From NCBI RefSeq assembly GCF_000756385.1, contig NZ_JNFC01000003.1:1-64000 (forward strand): a stretch of 64,000 bases of DNA, read 5' to 3'. The stretch is from Sphingopyxis sp. LC363. Lineage in GTDB: Bacteria > Pseudomonadota > Alphaproteobacteria > Sphingomonadales > Sphingomonadaceae. A model generated the notes under the pieces. The model saw nothing but the letters and a program-made list of their open reading frames with translations, was not told where the DNA came from and searched no databases. Shown one piece after another: positions 25,331-34,757 of this stretch. A program made the translations under genes and the position numbers. The first letter of the stretch is position 1; each line of letters begins with the position of its first letter.

Positions 25331-26896
25331 TTAGCCGGTCTTTCCCTTGCGCGCGGCGGTTTTTTTTGCTGGCGCCTTCTTCTTCGCCGCAGGCTTCTTG
25401 TCGGCCGCCTTTTTCGGCTTGGCTTTCACTGGCTCCGCCGCCACCGACTCCGCGACGCTCTCCTCCGCCTGGCCCAGCGTGCGCAGGAACATGTTCCGGA
25501 CGTCGCGGACGTGCGAATTGATCGTCTTGACGCTCCACCCCGACGTATCGACCGGCGGCAGCACGGTGACGCGCACCGTCGCGGGGCGCATCACGAACTC
25601 ATTCTTCGGCGCGACGTCGGTCGCGTTATGGATGACGATCGGGACGATCGGCACCCCCGCCTGCATCGCGAGGTGGAATGCGCCCTTCTTGAAGGGTTCG
25701 AGCTTCGGGGTCAGGCTGCGCGTCCCTTCGGGCGCAATGCAGATCGATTTGCCTTCCTTCTGGATCGCGTCGACGAGCGGCTCCATCGCCCTGATCGCGC
25801 TTTTGCCGTCGGCGCGGTCGACGAAGACCGTGCCGCCCCATTCCATCAGCTTGCCGAGGATGGGGATGTCCTTGATCTCTTTCTTCCCCACCCCGCCCAT
25901 ATCGCGGCGGATGAGCTTGGCGAGGATCATCACATCAGCCTTGCTCTGATGGTTGAAGATGAAGACGCAGGGGCGCGACGACCAGAGGTGGCGCTCGTCC
26001 TCGACCTCGAGCTCGACGCCCGTGATCGCGGTCGCGAAATCGCCGAACAGCCCCATCGAGAAATTGACCGCCTCGCGCTGCGAACGCGTCAGCGCCCAGA
26101 TCGGCAGCCCCGCGGCGAAGGCGCCGACGAGCGAACCGGTGGCGTAGATGGTGCGCGTGTAATCGACCCAGCTCGGCGTGCCGCGGCTGGCGAAGCGCTG
26201 CACCGGCCAGTTCCGTTCGTCGGCGATGGCTTTCAGTTTCATGTTCGGGTTGAGCGGGCGCGGCTTGCCGACGCGTTCGAGCAGCTCGATATCGTCGTCG
26301 CTGTCCGAGTAGAAAAAGCTCTGGTCCAGATCGAGGCCATATTCGGCGGCGAGTTCCTCGGCGGCGAGAACCTTGCCCTCGCCGAAACAGAGCGGGCGGA
26401 TGATGTCGCCGGTGAAGACGCCATCCTCGATCTCGTAGGACGAGCATTTGATGTCGGTGATGCCAAGGTCGCGCGCGGTCGGTTCGATCTGATAGATCGT
26501 CGCCGACGAGATGATCGCGACGCGATGCCCCTTTGCCTGATGCGCTTCGATGATCGCGCGCGTCTCGGGATAGATTTTGCGCGCGATATGCTTCTTGTAG
26601 AGTTCCTCGCCGAACTCGACAAAGCTTTGCTCGTCGACGCCCTTCATGAATTTGGCGGCGGCGGTCATCAGCCCCGAAAAGCCGATGCTGCCGAGACTGT
26701 GCTGCGCGAGGACGTTCGCGGTCTCGGCGATTTCCTCGACCGACATTTCGCGGCGCTGGAATTTCTCGCGCAGCATCGCAGTCGCCGAATAGCCCGAGAT
26801 GATCGTCCCGTCGAAATCGAAGAGCGCGGCGACATGCGGTCCGGGTTCGGACGCCAGGACTTCTTCCAAATGCGGCTGCGGCCTCGGCACGCGCAT
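25331..26896 (-). CDS. HAD-IB phosphatase fused to PlsC acyltransferase
   Basis: A 521-residue fusion. Residues 20-225 form a SerB-like HAD-IB hydrolase (DFDGT at 27-31, SSAT motif II, SDSDDD motif IV). Residues 300-460 form a lysophosphatidate acyltransferase (NHQSKAD with H316-x4-D321, block III PEGTRS at 389-394, PIVPIVIHN). Thus one protein could make phosphatidate and dephosphorylate a lipid phosphate. The Mycobacterium tuberculosis PlsC (Rv2483c) has the same fusion. Residues 488-521 are a strongly basic Lys/Ala tail. It is the first gene of the lipid block, 61 bp after eda. Confidence 0.92.
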   Translation of the reverse strand: MRVPRPQPHLEEVLASEPGPHVAALFDFDGTIISGYSATAMLREKFQRREMSVEEIAETANVLAQHSLGSIGFSGLMTAAAKFMKGVDEQSFVEFGEELYKKHIARKIYPETRAIIEAHQAKGHRVAIISSATIYQIEPTARDLGITDIKCSSYEIEDGVFTGDIIRPLCFGEGKVLAAEELAAEYGLDLDQSFFYSDSDDDIELLERVGKPRPLNPNMKLKAIADERNWPVQRFASRGTPSWVDYTRTIYATGSLVGAFAAGLPIWALTRSQREAVNFSMGLFGDFATAITGVELEVEDERHLWSSRPCVFIFNHQSKADVMILAKLIRRDMGGVGKKEIKDIPILGKLMEWGGTVFVDRADGKSAIRAMEPLVDAIQKEGKSICIAPEGTRSLTPKLEPFKKGAFHLAMQAGVPIVPIVIHNATDVAPKNEFVMRPATVRVTVLPPVDTSGWSVKTINSHVRDVRNMFLRTLGQAEESVAESVAAEPVKAKPKKAADKKPAAKKKAPAKKTAARKGKTG

Positions 26897-26957
26897 CTCC
26901 CCACCAACGGCTTATTGCCGCCTTATCCCTGCACGATGACAGGTAAGATGGGGTTAA

Positions 26958-27581
26958 TCAATGGCCCGAAAGTGCCGATGCCTCGCGCGCCAACGCCTCG
27001 ATCTTCACCGTGTCGAGCGGCCCCGACGGAACGACCCAGCTGCCGCCGACGCAGAGCACCGGATCCAGCGCGAGCCACTCGGGGGCGGTGGCGGCGCTGA
27101 TCCCGCCGGTCGGGCAGAAATTGATCCCGCCGAACGGACCCGCGAGCGCCTTCAGCGCCGGGATGCCGCCGCTCGTCGCCGCGGGGAAGAATTTGAAGCT
27201 GTCGAGCCCGAGGTCGAGCCCCGCCATGATGTTCGACGCATTGGCGACGCCGGGCAGGAAGGGAATGCCGCTTGCGACCGCCGCCTCGCCCAGGCTGTCG
27301 GTGAGGCCGGGCGACACGATGAATTCGGAGCCCGCGTCGATCGCGTCCCTGAGCATCCGCGGGTTGAGCACCGTTCCCGCGCCGACGACCGCGCCCGGGA
27401 CCTTCTTCATCGCCCGGATCGCGTCGAGCGCGGCGGGGGTGCGCATCGTCACCTCGAGCACCGTGAGCCCGCCCGCGACGAGCGCCTCGGCCATCGGCAC
27501 CGCATCCTCGACGCGGTCGATGACGATCACCGGGATGACCGGCGCTAGCGCCATGATCTGTTCGATACCGCTGTCGGACAT
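26958..27581 (-). CDS. eda: 2-keto-3-deoxy-6-phosphogluconate aldolase
   Basis: Splits KDPG to pyruvate and glyceraldehyde-3-phosphate, closing the Entner-Doudoroff route. At 207 residues it is full length. The TIM-barrel motifs include the Glu of GLTVLEVTMRTPAAL, GAGTVLNP, SPGLTD, and the Schiff-base lysine in FKFFPA. It follows edd on the minus strand with a family C repeat between them. The downstream neighbour 61 bp away is the HAD-PlsC fusion. Confidence 0.96.
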   Translation of the reverse strand: MSDSGIEQIMALAPVIPVIVIDRVEDAVPMAEALVAGGLTVLEVTMRTPAALDAIRAMKKVPGAVVGAGTVLNPRMLRDAIDAGSEFIVSPGLTDSLGEAAVASGIPFLPGVANASNIMAGLDLGLDSFKFFPAATSGGIPALKALAGPFGGINFCPTGGISAATAPEWLALDPVLCVGGSWVVPSGPLDTVKIEALAREASALSGH

Positions 27582-27597
27582 TCTATCTCACTTTCTT

Positions 27598-27700
27598 CGT
27601 CATCCCGGCGAAAGCCGGGATCTCACCCTATCGTTATAACGCACCGTCGAGATCGTGTTTCAGAGTGACGTGCCTCTGAACACCCTTCGCCGGGATGACG
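27598..27700. repeat. Intergenic repeat family C, copy 2 (diverged centre)
   Basis: Left arm CGTCATCCCGGCGAAAGCCG and right arm CCTTCGCCGGGATGACG as in the other family C copies, but the centre is longer (about 65 bases) and the inner GATCTC/GAGATC part is altered. It lies between edd and eda. Confidence 0.75.
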
Positions 27701-27704
27701 GAAA

Positions 27705-29546
27705 TTAAATGACGGCTTCCATCGCCGCGAGCACCGCCGAGCCGCCCTTCTCCGCCTCGTCGGCGTGATGGCGGAACAGCGCGAAGAGTTCGCGGCCGAC
27801 GCCGACAGCCGGCGGGGGCGCGGCGGCGGGCTGGCGCGCCGCCCATTCGGCTTCGCCCACCAGCGCGACGACTTCGCCCTTCACCGCGCACACGCGGACG
27901 ATGTCGCCGTCCTGCAAATAGGCGAGCGGGCCGCTGATCCCGCCGGGGCCGGGCAGCGCCTCGGGAGACAGGTGGATCACCGCCGGCACCTTGCCGCTCG
28001 CGCCCGACATGCGGCCGTCGGTGAGAAGCGCGACGCGAAAGCCCTTGTCCTGCAAAACCCCGAGCGCCGGGGTCAGCTTGTGCAGTTCGGGCATGCCGTT
28101 GGCGCGCGGTCCCTGGAAGCGGACGACGACGACGACGTCGCGTTCGAGCTCGCCCGCCTTGAATGCGGTGAGCACCTGATTCTGGTCGTCGAAGATCCGG
28201 CACGGCGCCTCGATCGTCCAGCGATCCTCGGCAACCGCGCTCGTCTTGATGATCGCGCGGCCGAGATTGCCCGCCAGCAGCCGCATCCCGCCGTCGGGCG
28301 AGAAGGGCGCCGCGACAGGGCGCAGCATCGTATCGTCGCGGCTCGTTTCGGGCGCCGCCTGCCAGTGGAGCTCGTCGTTCACGAGCACGGGTTCGGCGGC
28401 ATAGTCGGCCATCGTCCCGCCGACGGTAAGCACATCGCCGTGAAGCAGCCCGGCGCCGAGCAATTCCTTCACGACATAGCCGATCCCGCCCGCGGCGTGG
28501 AAATTGTTCACGTCGCCGGCGCCGTTCGGATAGACGCGCGCGAGCAGCGGCACCGCATGGCTGAGCTCGTCGAAGTCCTGCCAGTCGATGACGATCCCCG
28601 CCGCGCGCGCGATGGCGGGCAGATGGATCGCATGGTTGGTCGAGCCGCCGGTGGCGAGCAGGCCGATCGCGGCGTTGACGATCGCCTTTTCGTCGATACA
28701 GCGCGAGAGCGGGCGATAATCACTGCCGTCCCAGCCGATCCCGGCGATCCGGTGAGTCGCGGCGCGCGTCAGTTCCTGCCGCAGCTTGGTGCCGGGGTTG
28801 GTGAAGGCGCTGCCGGGGATGTGCAGCCCCATCAGCTCCATCATCATCTGGTTCGAGTTCGCGGTGCCGTAGAAGGTGCAGGTGCCCGCGCCATGATAGG
28901 AGGCGGCCTCGGCCTCGAGCAGTTCGTCGCGGCTTGCCTTGCCCTCGGCATAGAGCTGGCGGACGCGCTGCTTTTCCTTGTTTGCGAGGCCCGATGGCAT
29001 CGGCCCCGCGGGGACGAGGATCTGCGGCAGATGGCCGAAGCGCAGCGCGCCGATCAGCAGCCCGGGGACGATCTTGTCGCAGATGCCGAGCAGCAGCGCG
29101 CCTTCGAACATCGCGTGGCTGAGCGCAATCACCGTGCCCTGCGCGATATTGTCGCGGCTGAACAGCGACAGGTCCATGCCCGCCTGCCCCTGCGTCACGC
29201 CGTCGCACATCGCGGGAACGCCGCCCGCGACCTGCGCGGTAACGCCCACTTCGCGCGCGAATAATTTAATCTGCTCGGGGTAGCGGCCATAGGGCTGATG
29301 CGCCGAGAGCATGTCGTTGTAGCTGGTGACGATGCCGATGTTCATCGCCGTGCCGGTGCGAATGGCGGGCTTGTCCTCGCCCGACGCCGCGAAGCCGTGC
29401 GCGAGGTTACCGCACGACAGGTTGCCGCGGTTGGTGCCGGCGTCGCGCTGGCGCTCCATCAGGTCGAGATAGGCGGCGCGGCGCGGCGCGCTGCGGGCGA
29501 TGATGCGGTCGGTGACCGCGGCGATGGTCGGGTGGAGATCAGTCAT
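27705..29546 (-). CDS. edd: Phosphogluconate dehydratase
   Basis: Dehydrates 6-phosphogluconate to KDPG, the key Entner-Doudoroff step. An IlvD/Edd family iron-sulfur enzyme of 613 residues (typical about 605). Cysteines of the cluster appear in [23 protein letters not shown] and [22 protein letters not shown] and the C-terminal region are intact. I chose [15 protein letters not shown] at 29546; the four-codon extension MDFL is less likely. It is flanked by zwf upstream and eda downstream. Confidence 0.96.
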   Translation of the reverse strand: MTDLHPTIAAVTDRIIARSAPRRAAYLDLMERQRDAGTNRGNLSCGNLAHGFAASGEDKPAIRTGTAMNIGIVTSYNDMLSAHQPYGRYPEQIKLFAREVGVTAQVAGGVPAMCDGVTQGQAGMDLSLFSRDNIAQGTVIALSHAMFEGALLLGICDKIVPGLLIGALRFGHLPQILVPAGPMPSGLANKEKQRVRQLYAEGKASRDELLEAEAASYHGAGTCTFYGTANSNQMMMELMGLHIPGSAFTNPGTKLRQELTRAATHRIAGIGWDGSDYRPLSRCIDEKAIVNAAIGLLATGGSTNHAIHLPAIARAAGIVIDWQDFDELSHAVPLLARVYPNGAGDVNNFHAAGGIGYVVKELLGAGLLHGDVLTVGGTMADYAAEPVLVNDELHWQAAPETSRDDTMLRPVAAPFSPDGGMRLLAGNLGRAIIKTSAVAEDRWTIEAPCRIFDDQNQVLTAFKAGELERDVVVVVRFQGPRANGMPELHKLTPALGVLQDKGFRVALLTDGRMSGASGKVPAVIHLSPEALPGPGGISGPLAYLQDGDIVRVCAVKGEVVALVGEAEWAARQPAAAPPPAVGVGRELFALFRHHADEAEKGGSAVLAAMEAVI

Positions 29547-29560
29547 AAGAAAATCCAATC

Positions 29561-29732
29561 CCCTCTCCCCTTGAGGGAGAGGGTTGCGCAGACTTGGCAG
29601 CTTGCTGCCTAGTCGAAGCTGGGTGAGGGGTCCGGACGTGGCGTGCGAAAGCGGCGGTGGAACCCCTCATCCAACTACGCCTAGTCGCTGAGCGCCGAGG
29701 CTTCGTATCCTTCTCCCCCAAGGGGAGAAGCT
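29561..29732. repeat. Composite palindromic repeat between zwf and edd
   Basis: About 170 bp made of outer palindromes CCCTCTCCCCTTGAGGGAGA (with GGG following) and CTTCTCCCCCAAGGGGAGAA, plus an inner GCTGGGTGAGGGGTCCGG paired with GGAACCCCTCATCCAAC. It is similar in style to family A but distinct in sequence, and it resembles a miniature mobile palindromic element. Confidence 0.7.
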
Positions 29733-29743
29733 TTGGGGCGGCC

Positions 29744-31207
29744 TCAATCATGCCAACTCGCTCCGTCGCGTTCGATCAGCGCGATCGCGCTCGACGGGCC
29801 CCAGCTGCCCGCGGTGTAATTCTGCGGCGCCATGTCTACGGCAGCCCAGGCGTCGCGGATCGAATCGATCCACTGCCACTGCGCCTCGACCTCGTCGCGC
29901 CGTACGAACAAAGTCTGGTCGCCCTCGATGAAATCGAGCAGCAGCCGCTCGTAGGCGATGCGGCGCCGCTCGCCGGCGAAGCTGTGCGAGAGCGAGACGT
30001 CCATCGTCACTTCTTTCAGCTTCACGCCCTCGCGGTCGAGCCCCGGCTGCTTCGCCATTACCTTGACCCGGATATTCTCTTCGGGCTGGAGGTTGATGAT
30101 CATGCTGTTCGCATTCAATTTGCCCGCGCCGACGCGCGCGAAAATATTGTGCGGCACCGGCTTGAACTGGATCAGCACCTCCGACTTGCGCTGCGGCATC
30201 CGTTTGCCGGTGCGCAGGTAAAAGGGCACGCCCTTCCAGCGCCAATTGTCGATGAACGCCTTGATGGCGACGAAGGTTTCGGTGTTCGACGGATTGCCGA
30301 GCTCGTCGGCATAGCCCGCGACCGCGCCGCCGCCCACCGCGCCGCTTGTATACTGCCCCTTCACGCTATGCGTCTTCACATCGTCGGCGGTCATCTTGCG
30401 CAGGCTGCGAAGCAGCTTGACCTTCTCGTCGCGCACCGCGGTCGACGAGACGCTCGCGGGCGGCTCCATCGCGATGATCGCGAGCAGCTGGAGCATATGG
30501 TTCTGCACCATGTCCTTGAGCGCGCCGACGCCGTCATAATAGGAAACGCGGCCTTCGAGCCCGACGGTCTCGGCGACGGTGATCTGGACATGGTCGATCG
30601 CCTGCGCGTTCCACAGCGGCTCGAAGAGCATGTTGGCGAAGCGCAGCGCGAGGAGGTTCTGGACCGTTTCCTTGCCGAGATAATGGTCGATGCGGAAGAC
30701 GCGGTCCTCGGCGAAGGCGTCGCCGACCTCGGCATTCACCGCGCGCGACGAGGCGAGATCGTGACCGATCGGCTTTTCCATCGCGATGCGGCAGTCGGCG
30801 CAAGCGATGTTCGCGCTTTTAAGCCCCTGCGCGATCGGGCCGAACATCGATGGCGGGGTCGAAAGATAGGCGCCGATCGGGCGGCCGAGGCGATCGCCGA
30901 GCTGCGCCGCGAGTTCGTCATAGCCGGTGCCCGCGCCCGCATCGACCGCACAATAATCGATGCGGCCCAGGAAGCCGGCGATCTGCCCATCATCGAGCCG
31001 GTCGTCGGCCAGATGGTCGGCGAGCGCCTCGCGTACCATCGCATGGCAGCCGTCGCGATCCATTTTCGACCGCCCCGACGCGACGATCGTCAGCGCATCT
31101 TCGAGCAGCCCGTCGACATGAAGATTGTAGAGCGAGGGGAAGAGCATGCGCTGCGCAAGATCGCCCGTTGCGCCGAACAGGATCAGGGTTTCGACTTTCA
31201 CGCTCAC
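29744..31207 (-). CDS. zwf: Glucose-6-phosphate 1-dehydrogenase
   Basis: Oxidises glucose-6-phosphate to 6-phosphogluconolactone with NAD(P). At 487 residues it is normal. The dinucleotide-binding LFGATGDLAQRM is near the N-terminus, and the active-site RIDHYLGKE with its catalytic His is in the middle. The start is GTG at 31207 (VSVKVETLILFGATGD) with AAGGGGAC upstream; the 18-codon ATG extension lacks support. It heads the zwf-edd-eda order. No 6-phosphogluconolactonase gene lies between, unlike many zwf-pgl-edd operons. It is divergent from glpD across a 121-bp promoter region. Confidence 0.96.
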   Translation of the reverse strand: MSVKVETLILFGATGDLAQRMLFPSLYNLHVDGLLEDALTIVASGRSKMDRDGCHAMVREALADHLADDRLDDGQIAGFLGRIDYCAVDAGAGTGYDELAAQLGDRLGRPIGAYLSTPPSMFGPIAQGLKSANIACADCRIAMEKPIGHDLASSRAVNAEVGDAFAEDRVFRIDHYLGKETVQNLLALRFANMLFEPLWNAQAIDHVQITVAETVGLEGRVSYYDGVGALKDMVQNHMLQLLAIIAMEPPASVSSTAVRDEKVKLLRSLRKMTADDVKTHSVKGQYTSGAVGGGAVAGYADELGNPSNTETFVAIKAFIDNWRWKGVPFYLRTGKRMPQRKSEVLIQFKPVPHNIFARVGAGKLNANSMIINLQPEENIRVKVMAKQPGLDREGVKLKEVTMDVSLSHSFAGERRRIAYERLLLDFIEGDQTLFVRRDEVEAQWQWIDSIRDAWAAVDMAPQNYTAGSWGPSSAIALIERDGASWHD

Positions 31208-31328
31208 TATAGTCCCCTTGGATGGTCTTTCAGAATTGGAGGATGCACCCCGCGAATGCAACGCGCATACGTAAGCCGCATACGATGTCGGGAGCTTGGC
31301 AAATCGGGTAACGCTGCCATAGGGAAAA

Positions 31329-32882
31329 ATGATGCCCGACAGCGCCCCCCCTTATGATGTCATCGTCGTCGGCGGCGGCGTCAACGGCGCGGGCGTCGCG
31401 CGCGATGCCGCCGGCCGCGGCGCGCGGGTCTTGCTGATCGAGGCGGGCGACCTTGCGCAGGGCACATCGTCGAAATCGACCAAGCTCATCCATGGCGGGC
31501 TGCGCTATCTCGAACATTATGAATTCGCCCTGGTGCGCGAGGCGCTGAAGGAGCGCGAGCGATTGTGGGGGATCGCGCCGCATATCATCCATCCGATGCG
31601 CTTTGTCCTGCCCTATCGCGACGGGCTGCGCCCGCGCTGGCTGCTCAGGCTCGGACTGTTTCTCTACGACCATATCGGCGGCCGCGAGAAACTGCCCGCG
31701 ACGCGCTCCATCGATCTCCGCCGCCATGCCGCGGGCGGACCGCTCCAGCCGCAATATGTTCGCGGGTTCGAATATTCGGACGGCTGGGTCGACGATGCCC
31801 GGCTCGTGGCGCTCAACGCGCGTGACGCCGCCGACCATGGCGCGCGGATACGCACGCGCACGCGCGCCGAAATGCTGCGCTGCGAGAACGGGCTGTGGAT
31901 CGTCGATGCGGTGGGCGATCAGGGGCAGCATTATCGCTTCACCGGCCGCAGCGTCGTCAACGCAGCGGGGCCCGCGGTGCTCGACGTGCTGCGGCGCGCC
32001 GATGCCGAACCCGATCACCGGATGCGCCTCGTCCGCGGCTCGCACGTCGTCGTGCGGCGGCTGTTCGAGCATGACTATGCCTATTTCTTCCAGCTCCCCG
32101 ACGGGCGCATCTTTTTCGCCATTCCCTATGAGCGCGATTTCACCCTGATCGGGACGACCGACCAGGACCATGACGGTCCGGCGAGCGAAGCGGAGGCGAG
32201 CGACGAAGAGATCGCCTATCTCTGCGAAGGCGCGAGCCTCTATTTCCGCACGCCCGTCACCCCCGCCGATGTCGTCTGGACCTATTCGGGCGTCCGCCCA
32301 CTGATCGAGGACGGATCGGGGCGCCCCGAAGCCGCGACGCGCGGATATCGCATCGACCTCGACATGGATGAAGGGGCGCCCCTCCTCACCATCTATGGCG
32401 GCAAGATCACCAGCTATCGCCATGTCGCCGAAGAGGCGGTCGACCGGCTGGCCGGCCATGTTTCCGCGCTTTCGGGAAAGCGCTGGACGGCGAAAGCCCC
32501 GCTGCCCGGCGGCGATTTCCCCGCCGATGGCGCCGCCTTGCTGAAGGCCGAATATAAACTCGCTTACCCATTTCTTCCCGCCGCGACGGTCGACCGCATC
32601 GTCAAGGCCTATGGTACCGATGCGCGCGAATGGCTGGCGGGGGCGACGGGCTGGGACGATCTCGGCGGCGAGATTGCGCATGGGCTGAGCGTCGCCGAAG
32701 TCCGCTGGATGGTTCGGCACGAATGGGCACGTACAACCGACGACATTCTCTGGAGGCGGAGCAAGCTGGGGCTGCATTTCACGCCCGGCGAGGTCGCACG
32801 CCTTGCCGAACAGGCCGAGCGGCTCGTCGTCGAAGCCCGGGTCGCCGACCCCGCTCATTTCGACGAACGCTCGACGGTTTGA
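31329..32882 (+). CDS. glpD: Aerobic glycerol-3-phosphate dehydrogenase
   Basis: Membrane-associated FAD enzyme oxidising sn-glycerol-3-phosphate to dihydroxyacetone phosphate and feeding electrons to quinone. At 517 residues it is full length. The FAD-binding DVIVVGGGVNGAGVARDAAG is at the N-terminus, followed by STKLIHGGLRYLEHYEFALV, the IGTTDQDHDG region and the C-terminal GlpD domain (RWMVRHEWARTTDDILWRRSK). It is monocistronic with divergent zwf, and is convergent with an SDR gene 6 bp after its stop. No glpK or glpF is nearby. Confidence 0.96.
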   Translation: MMPDSAPPYDVIVVGGGVNGAGVARDAAGRGARVLLIEAGDLAQGTSSKSTKLIHGGLRYLEHYEFALVREALKERERLWGIAPHIIHPMRFVLPYRDGLRPRWLLRLGLFLYDHIGGREKLPATRSIDLRRHAAGGPLQPQYVRGFEYSDGWVDDARLVALNARDAADHGARIRTRTRAEMLRCENGLWIVDAVGDQGQHYRFTGRSVVNAAGPAVLDVLRRADAEPDHRMRLVRGSHVVVRRLFEHDYAYFFQLPDGRIFFAIPYERDFTLIGTTDQDHDGPASEAEASDEEIAYLCEGASLYFRTPVTPADVVWTYSGVRPLIEDGSGRPEAATRGYRIDLDMDEGAPLLTIYGGKITSYRHVAEEAVDRLAGHVSALSGKRWTAKAPLPGGDFPADGAALLKAEYKLAYPFLPAATVDRIVKAYGTDAREWLAGATGWDDLGGEIAHGLSVAEVRWMVRHEWARTTDDILWRRSKLGLHFTPGEVARLAEQAERLVVEARVADPAHFDERSTV

Positions 32883-32888
32883 TCGCTC

Positions 32889-33626
32889 TCATTCGACCAG
32901 CGCGAGCGCATCGGCACCTGCCGGAAAATGGGGACGGCCGTTCCGGTCGTGCACCGCCTGCCACACCGCCTCGGCAACATCGGCCTCGGTCGTGAACAGC
33001 GACGGTTCGGTCATGCCGGCCAGGATCGGCTGCGCATAGGACCAATAGGGTTCGGGCAGCACGTCTTCGAGCCGGCTCTCGGTGTTCTGCGTGAAAGCGG
33101 TGGTCGGGCCATAGCCGGGCTCGACGAGTTTCACCGCGATGCCGAGCGGCGCCAGTTCGTGCGCAAGGCTGCGCGTGAAGCCCTGAATCGCGGTCTTGCT
33201 GCCCGTATAGGCGGCAGCGAGCGGAAAGGGCGCGAGCGTCGCCGACGAGGTGATGTTGACGATGACGCCCGAACCGCGTGCCCGCATCCGCGGGATCGCC
33301 GCCTGCGTCATCGCAATCGTGCCGAGCGTATTGGTTTCGAAAATATCGCGGATCTTCTGAAACGGCGAATGTTCGAGCGCGCCGAACAGGCCGATGCCGG
33401 CATTGTTGACGAGCACGTCGATCGGGCCGGCCAGTTCGAGCGCAAGCGCGATGCTGTCGGGATCGGTGACGTCGAGCGCGACGACGCGAAGGCGCTCCGA
33501 CGCCGGGAAGAGATCGCGGCGCGGCTTGCGCATGGTGGCGACCACATTCCAGCCGAGCGCGTGGAAATGGCGCGCGGTTTCGAGGCCATAGCCCGACGAA
33601 CAGCCGGTGATGAGGATGGTCTGCAT
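32889..33626 (-). CDS. SDR family oxidoreductase
   Basis: A 245-residue classical short-chain dehydrogenase. The cofactor motif is TGCSSGYGLETA, then NNAGIG, the Ser of TSSATLAPFPLAAAYTGSK and the YxxxK pair Y-T-G-S-K. The Arg after the first strand (TMRKPRRD) suggests NADP preference. Substrate unknown. It is divergent from an AraC-type regulator with 93 bp between, which makes the regulator its likely controller. Confidence 0.9.
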   Translation of the reverse strand: MQTILITGCSSGYGLETARHFHALGWNVVATMRKPRRDLFPASERLRVVALDVTDPDSIALALELAGPIDVLVNNAGIGLFGALEHSPFQKIRDIFETNTLGTIAMTQAAIPRMRARGSGVIVNITSSATLAPFPLAAAYTGSKTAIQGFTRSLAHELAPLGIAVKLVEPGYGPTTAFTQNTESRLEDVLPEPYWSYAQPILAGMTEPSLFTTEADVAEAVWQAVHDRNGRPHFPAGADALALVE

Positions 33627-33658
33627 GGGTCTTCCCTTCGTGGTTGGTGAAAGGAACC

Positions 33659-33687
33659 TAGACGGCCATTTGCGGACGATCTATAAT
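33659..33687 (+). promoter_or_regulatory. Possible sigma-70 promoter for the AraC-type gene
   Basis: TATAAT at 33682-33687, with TAGACG at 33659-33664 seventeen bases before it, lies 33 bp upstream of the AraC-type start in the divergent gap. The -35 match is weak. Confidence 0.35.
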
Positions 33688-33719
33688 CTGAAATCCGTAT
33701 TTCATGTGAGATAGTCCAT

Positions 33720-34682
33720 ATGGCTGATCCCCTGTCCGATCTTATCGCGCTGCTGCGCCCGCGCACGGTGTTTGCGAAAGCGATCAGCGGCGCCGGACGC
33801 TGGGCGGTGCGCTATGGCGATTTCGGACATCCGGGGTTCTGCACGGTGACCGAGGGACGCTGCCGCCTGTCGGTCGATGGCGCCGATCCGGTGACGATCG
33901 AGGCGGGCGATTTCGTGTTCCTGCCCGCGACGCCCGGCTTCACCATGGGAGGGTTCGAGCCCGCCGAGCCGGTCGAGATCGATCCGCACGCGGCGACGGA
34001 CCTGACCGGCGAAGTGCGCCACGGCCGGCAGGAGGGCGCGCCCGATGTGACGATGCTCGGCGGCTATTTCGTCTTTGAATCGCCCGACGCCGCGCTGCTG
34101 GTGTCGCAGCTTCCCGCGCTCATTCATCTCCGCGGTGCCGAGCGGCTGGCGACGCTGGTACGGCTGGTGCGCGAGGAGGCGGGCGAAGAGCGGCCGGGAT
34201 GCGACCTGATCCTGTCGCGGCTGGTCGAGGTGCTGATCGTCGAGGCGCTGCGATCGGTCGAGGGCGACGATGCGCCGCCGGGGCTGCTGCGCGGCCTTGG
34301 CGATCCGCGGCTGGCGGCGGCGATCCGGCAGATCCACGGCGCGCCCGCGCGGCCGTGGACGGTCGCGGCGCTCGCGAAGGAAGCCGCGCTGTCGCGCTCG
34401 GCTTTCTTCGAGCGCTTTGCACGCACCGTCGGCGTGCCGCCGATGGAATATCTGCAGGGCTGGCGGATGAGCATCGCCAAGGATTTGCTGCGCCGCCGCG
34501 CGGGCAAGCTCGACGAGATTGCCGCGCGCGTCGGCTATGGCTCGGCGAGCGCGTTCAGCACGGCCTTTACCCGCCATGTCGGATTGCCGCCGAAGCGCTT
34601 TGCGATAGCGAACGGGGCGACTGAGAACCATCAACCGTTCGCCCTGAGCTTGTCGAAGGGCCGTCCTCTCTTTCAGCCTTAG
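33720..34682 (+). CDS. AraC family transcriptional regulator (cupin N-terminus)
   Basis: A 320-residue regulator. The N-terminal part is a cupin-type AraC ligand domain (CTVTEGRCRLSVDG, EAGDFVFLPATPGF). The C-terminal 100 residues hold two helix-turn-helix motifs (WTVAALAKEAALSRSAFFER and LDEIAARVGYGSASAFSTAF). The last 17 or so residues (PFALSLSKG) are translated from an intergenic repeat, so the native C-terminus was probably near FAIANG. It likely regulates the divergent SDR gene 93 bp away. Confidence 0.9.
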   Translation: MADPLSDLIALLRPRTVFAKAISGAGRWAVRYGDFGHPGFCTVTEGRCRLSVDGADPVTIEAGDFVFLPATPGFTMGGFEPAEPVEIDPHAATDLTGEVRHGRQEGAPDVTMLGGYFVFESPDAALLVSQLPALIHLRGAERLATLVRLVREEAGEERPGCDLILSRLVEVLIVEALRSVEGDDAPPGLLRGLGDPRLAAAIRQIHGAPARPWTVAALAKEAALSRSAFFERFARTVGVPPMEYLQGWRMSIAKDLLRRRAGKLDEIAARVGYGSASAFSTAFTRHVGLPPKRFAIANGATENHQPFALSLSKGRPLFQP

Positions 34683-34721
34683 CGGAGAAGAACGGCCCTT
34701 CGACAAGCTCAGGGCGAGCGG
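34635..34721. repeat. Intergenic inverted repeat family E (CGCCCTGAGCTTGTCGAAGG)
   Basis: Arms CGCCCTGAGCTTGTCGAAGG and CCTTCGACAAGCTCAGGGCG surround about 40 bases. The left arm lies inside the 3' end of the AraC-type ORF and encodes the PFALSLSKG string seen at many repeat-derived protein ends. Confidence 0.85.
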
Positions 34722-34757
34722 AAATAAAGGACGTAATCCGGGTCTAACCGCGATGCC

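Noticed and set aside
25007-27100. A 697-codon plus-strand ORF
   Set aside because: Overlaps the HAD-PlsC and PlsB genes in antisense and shows no domain.
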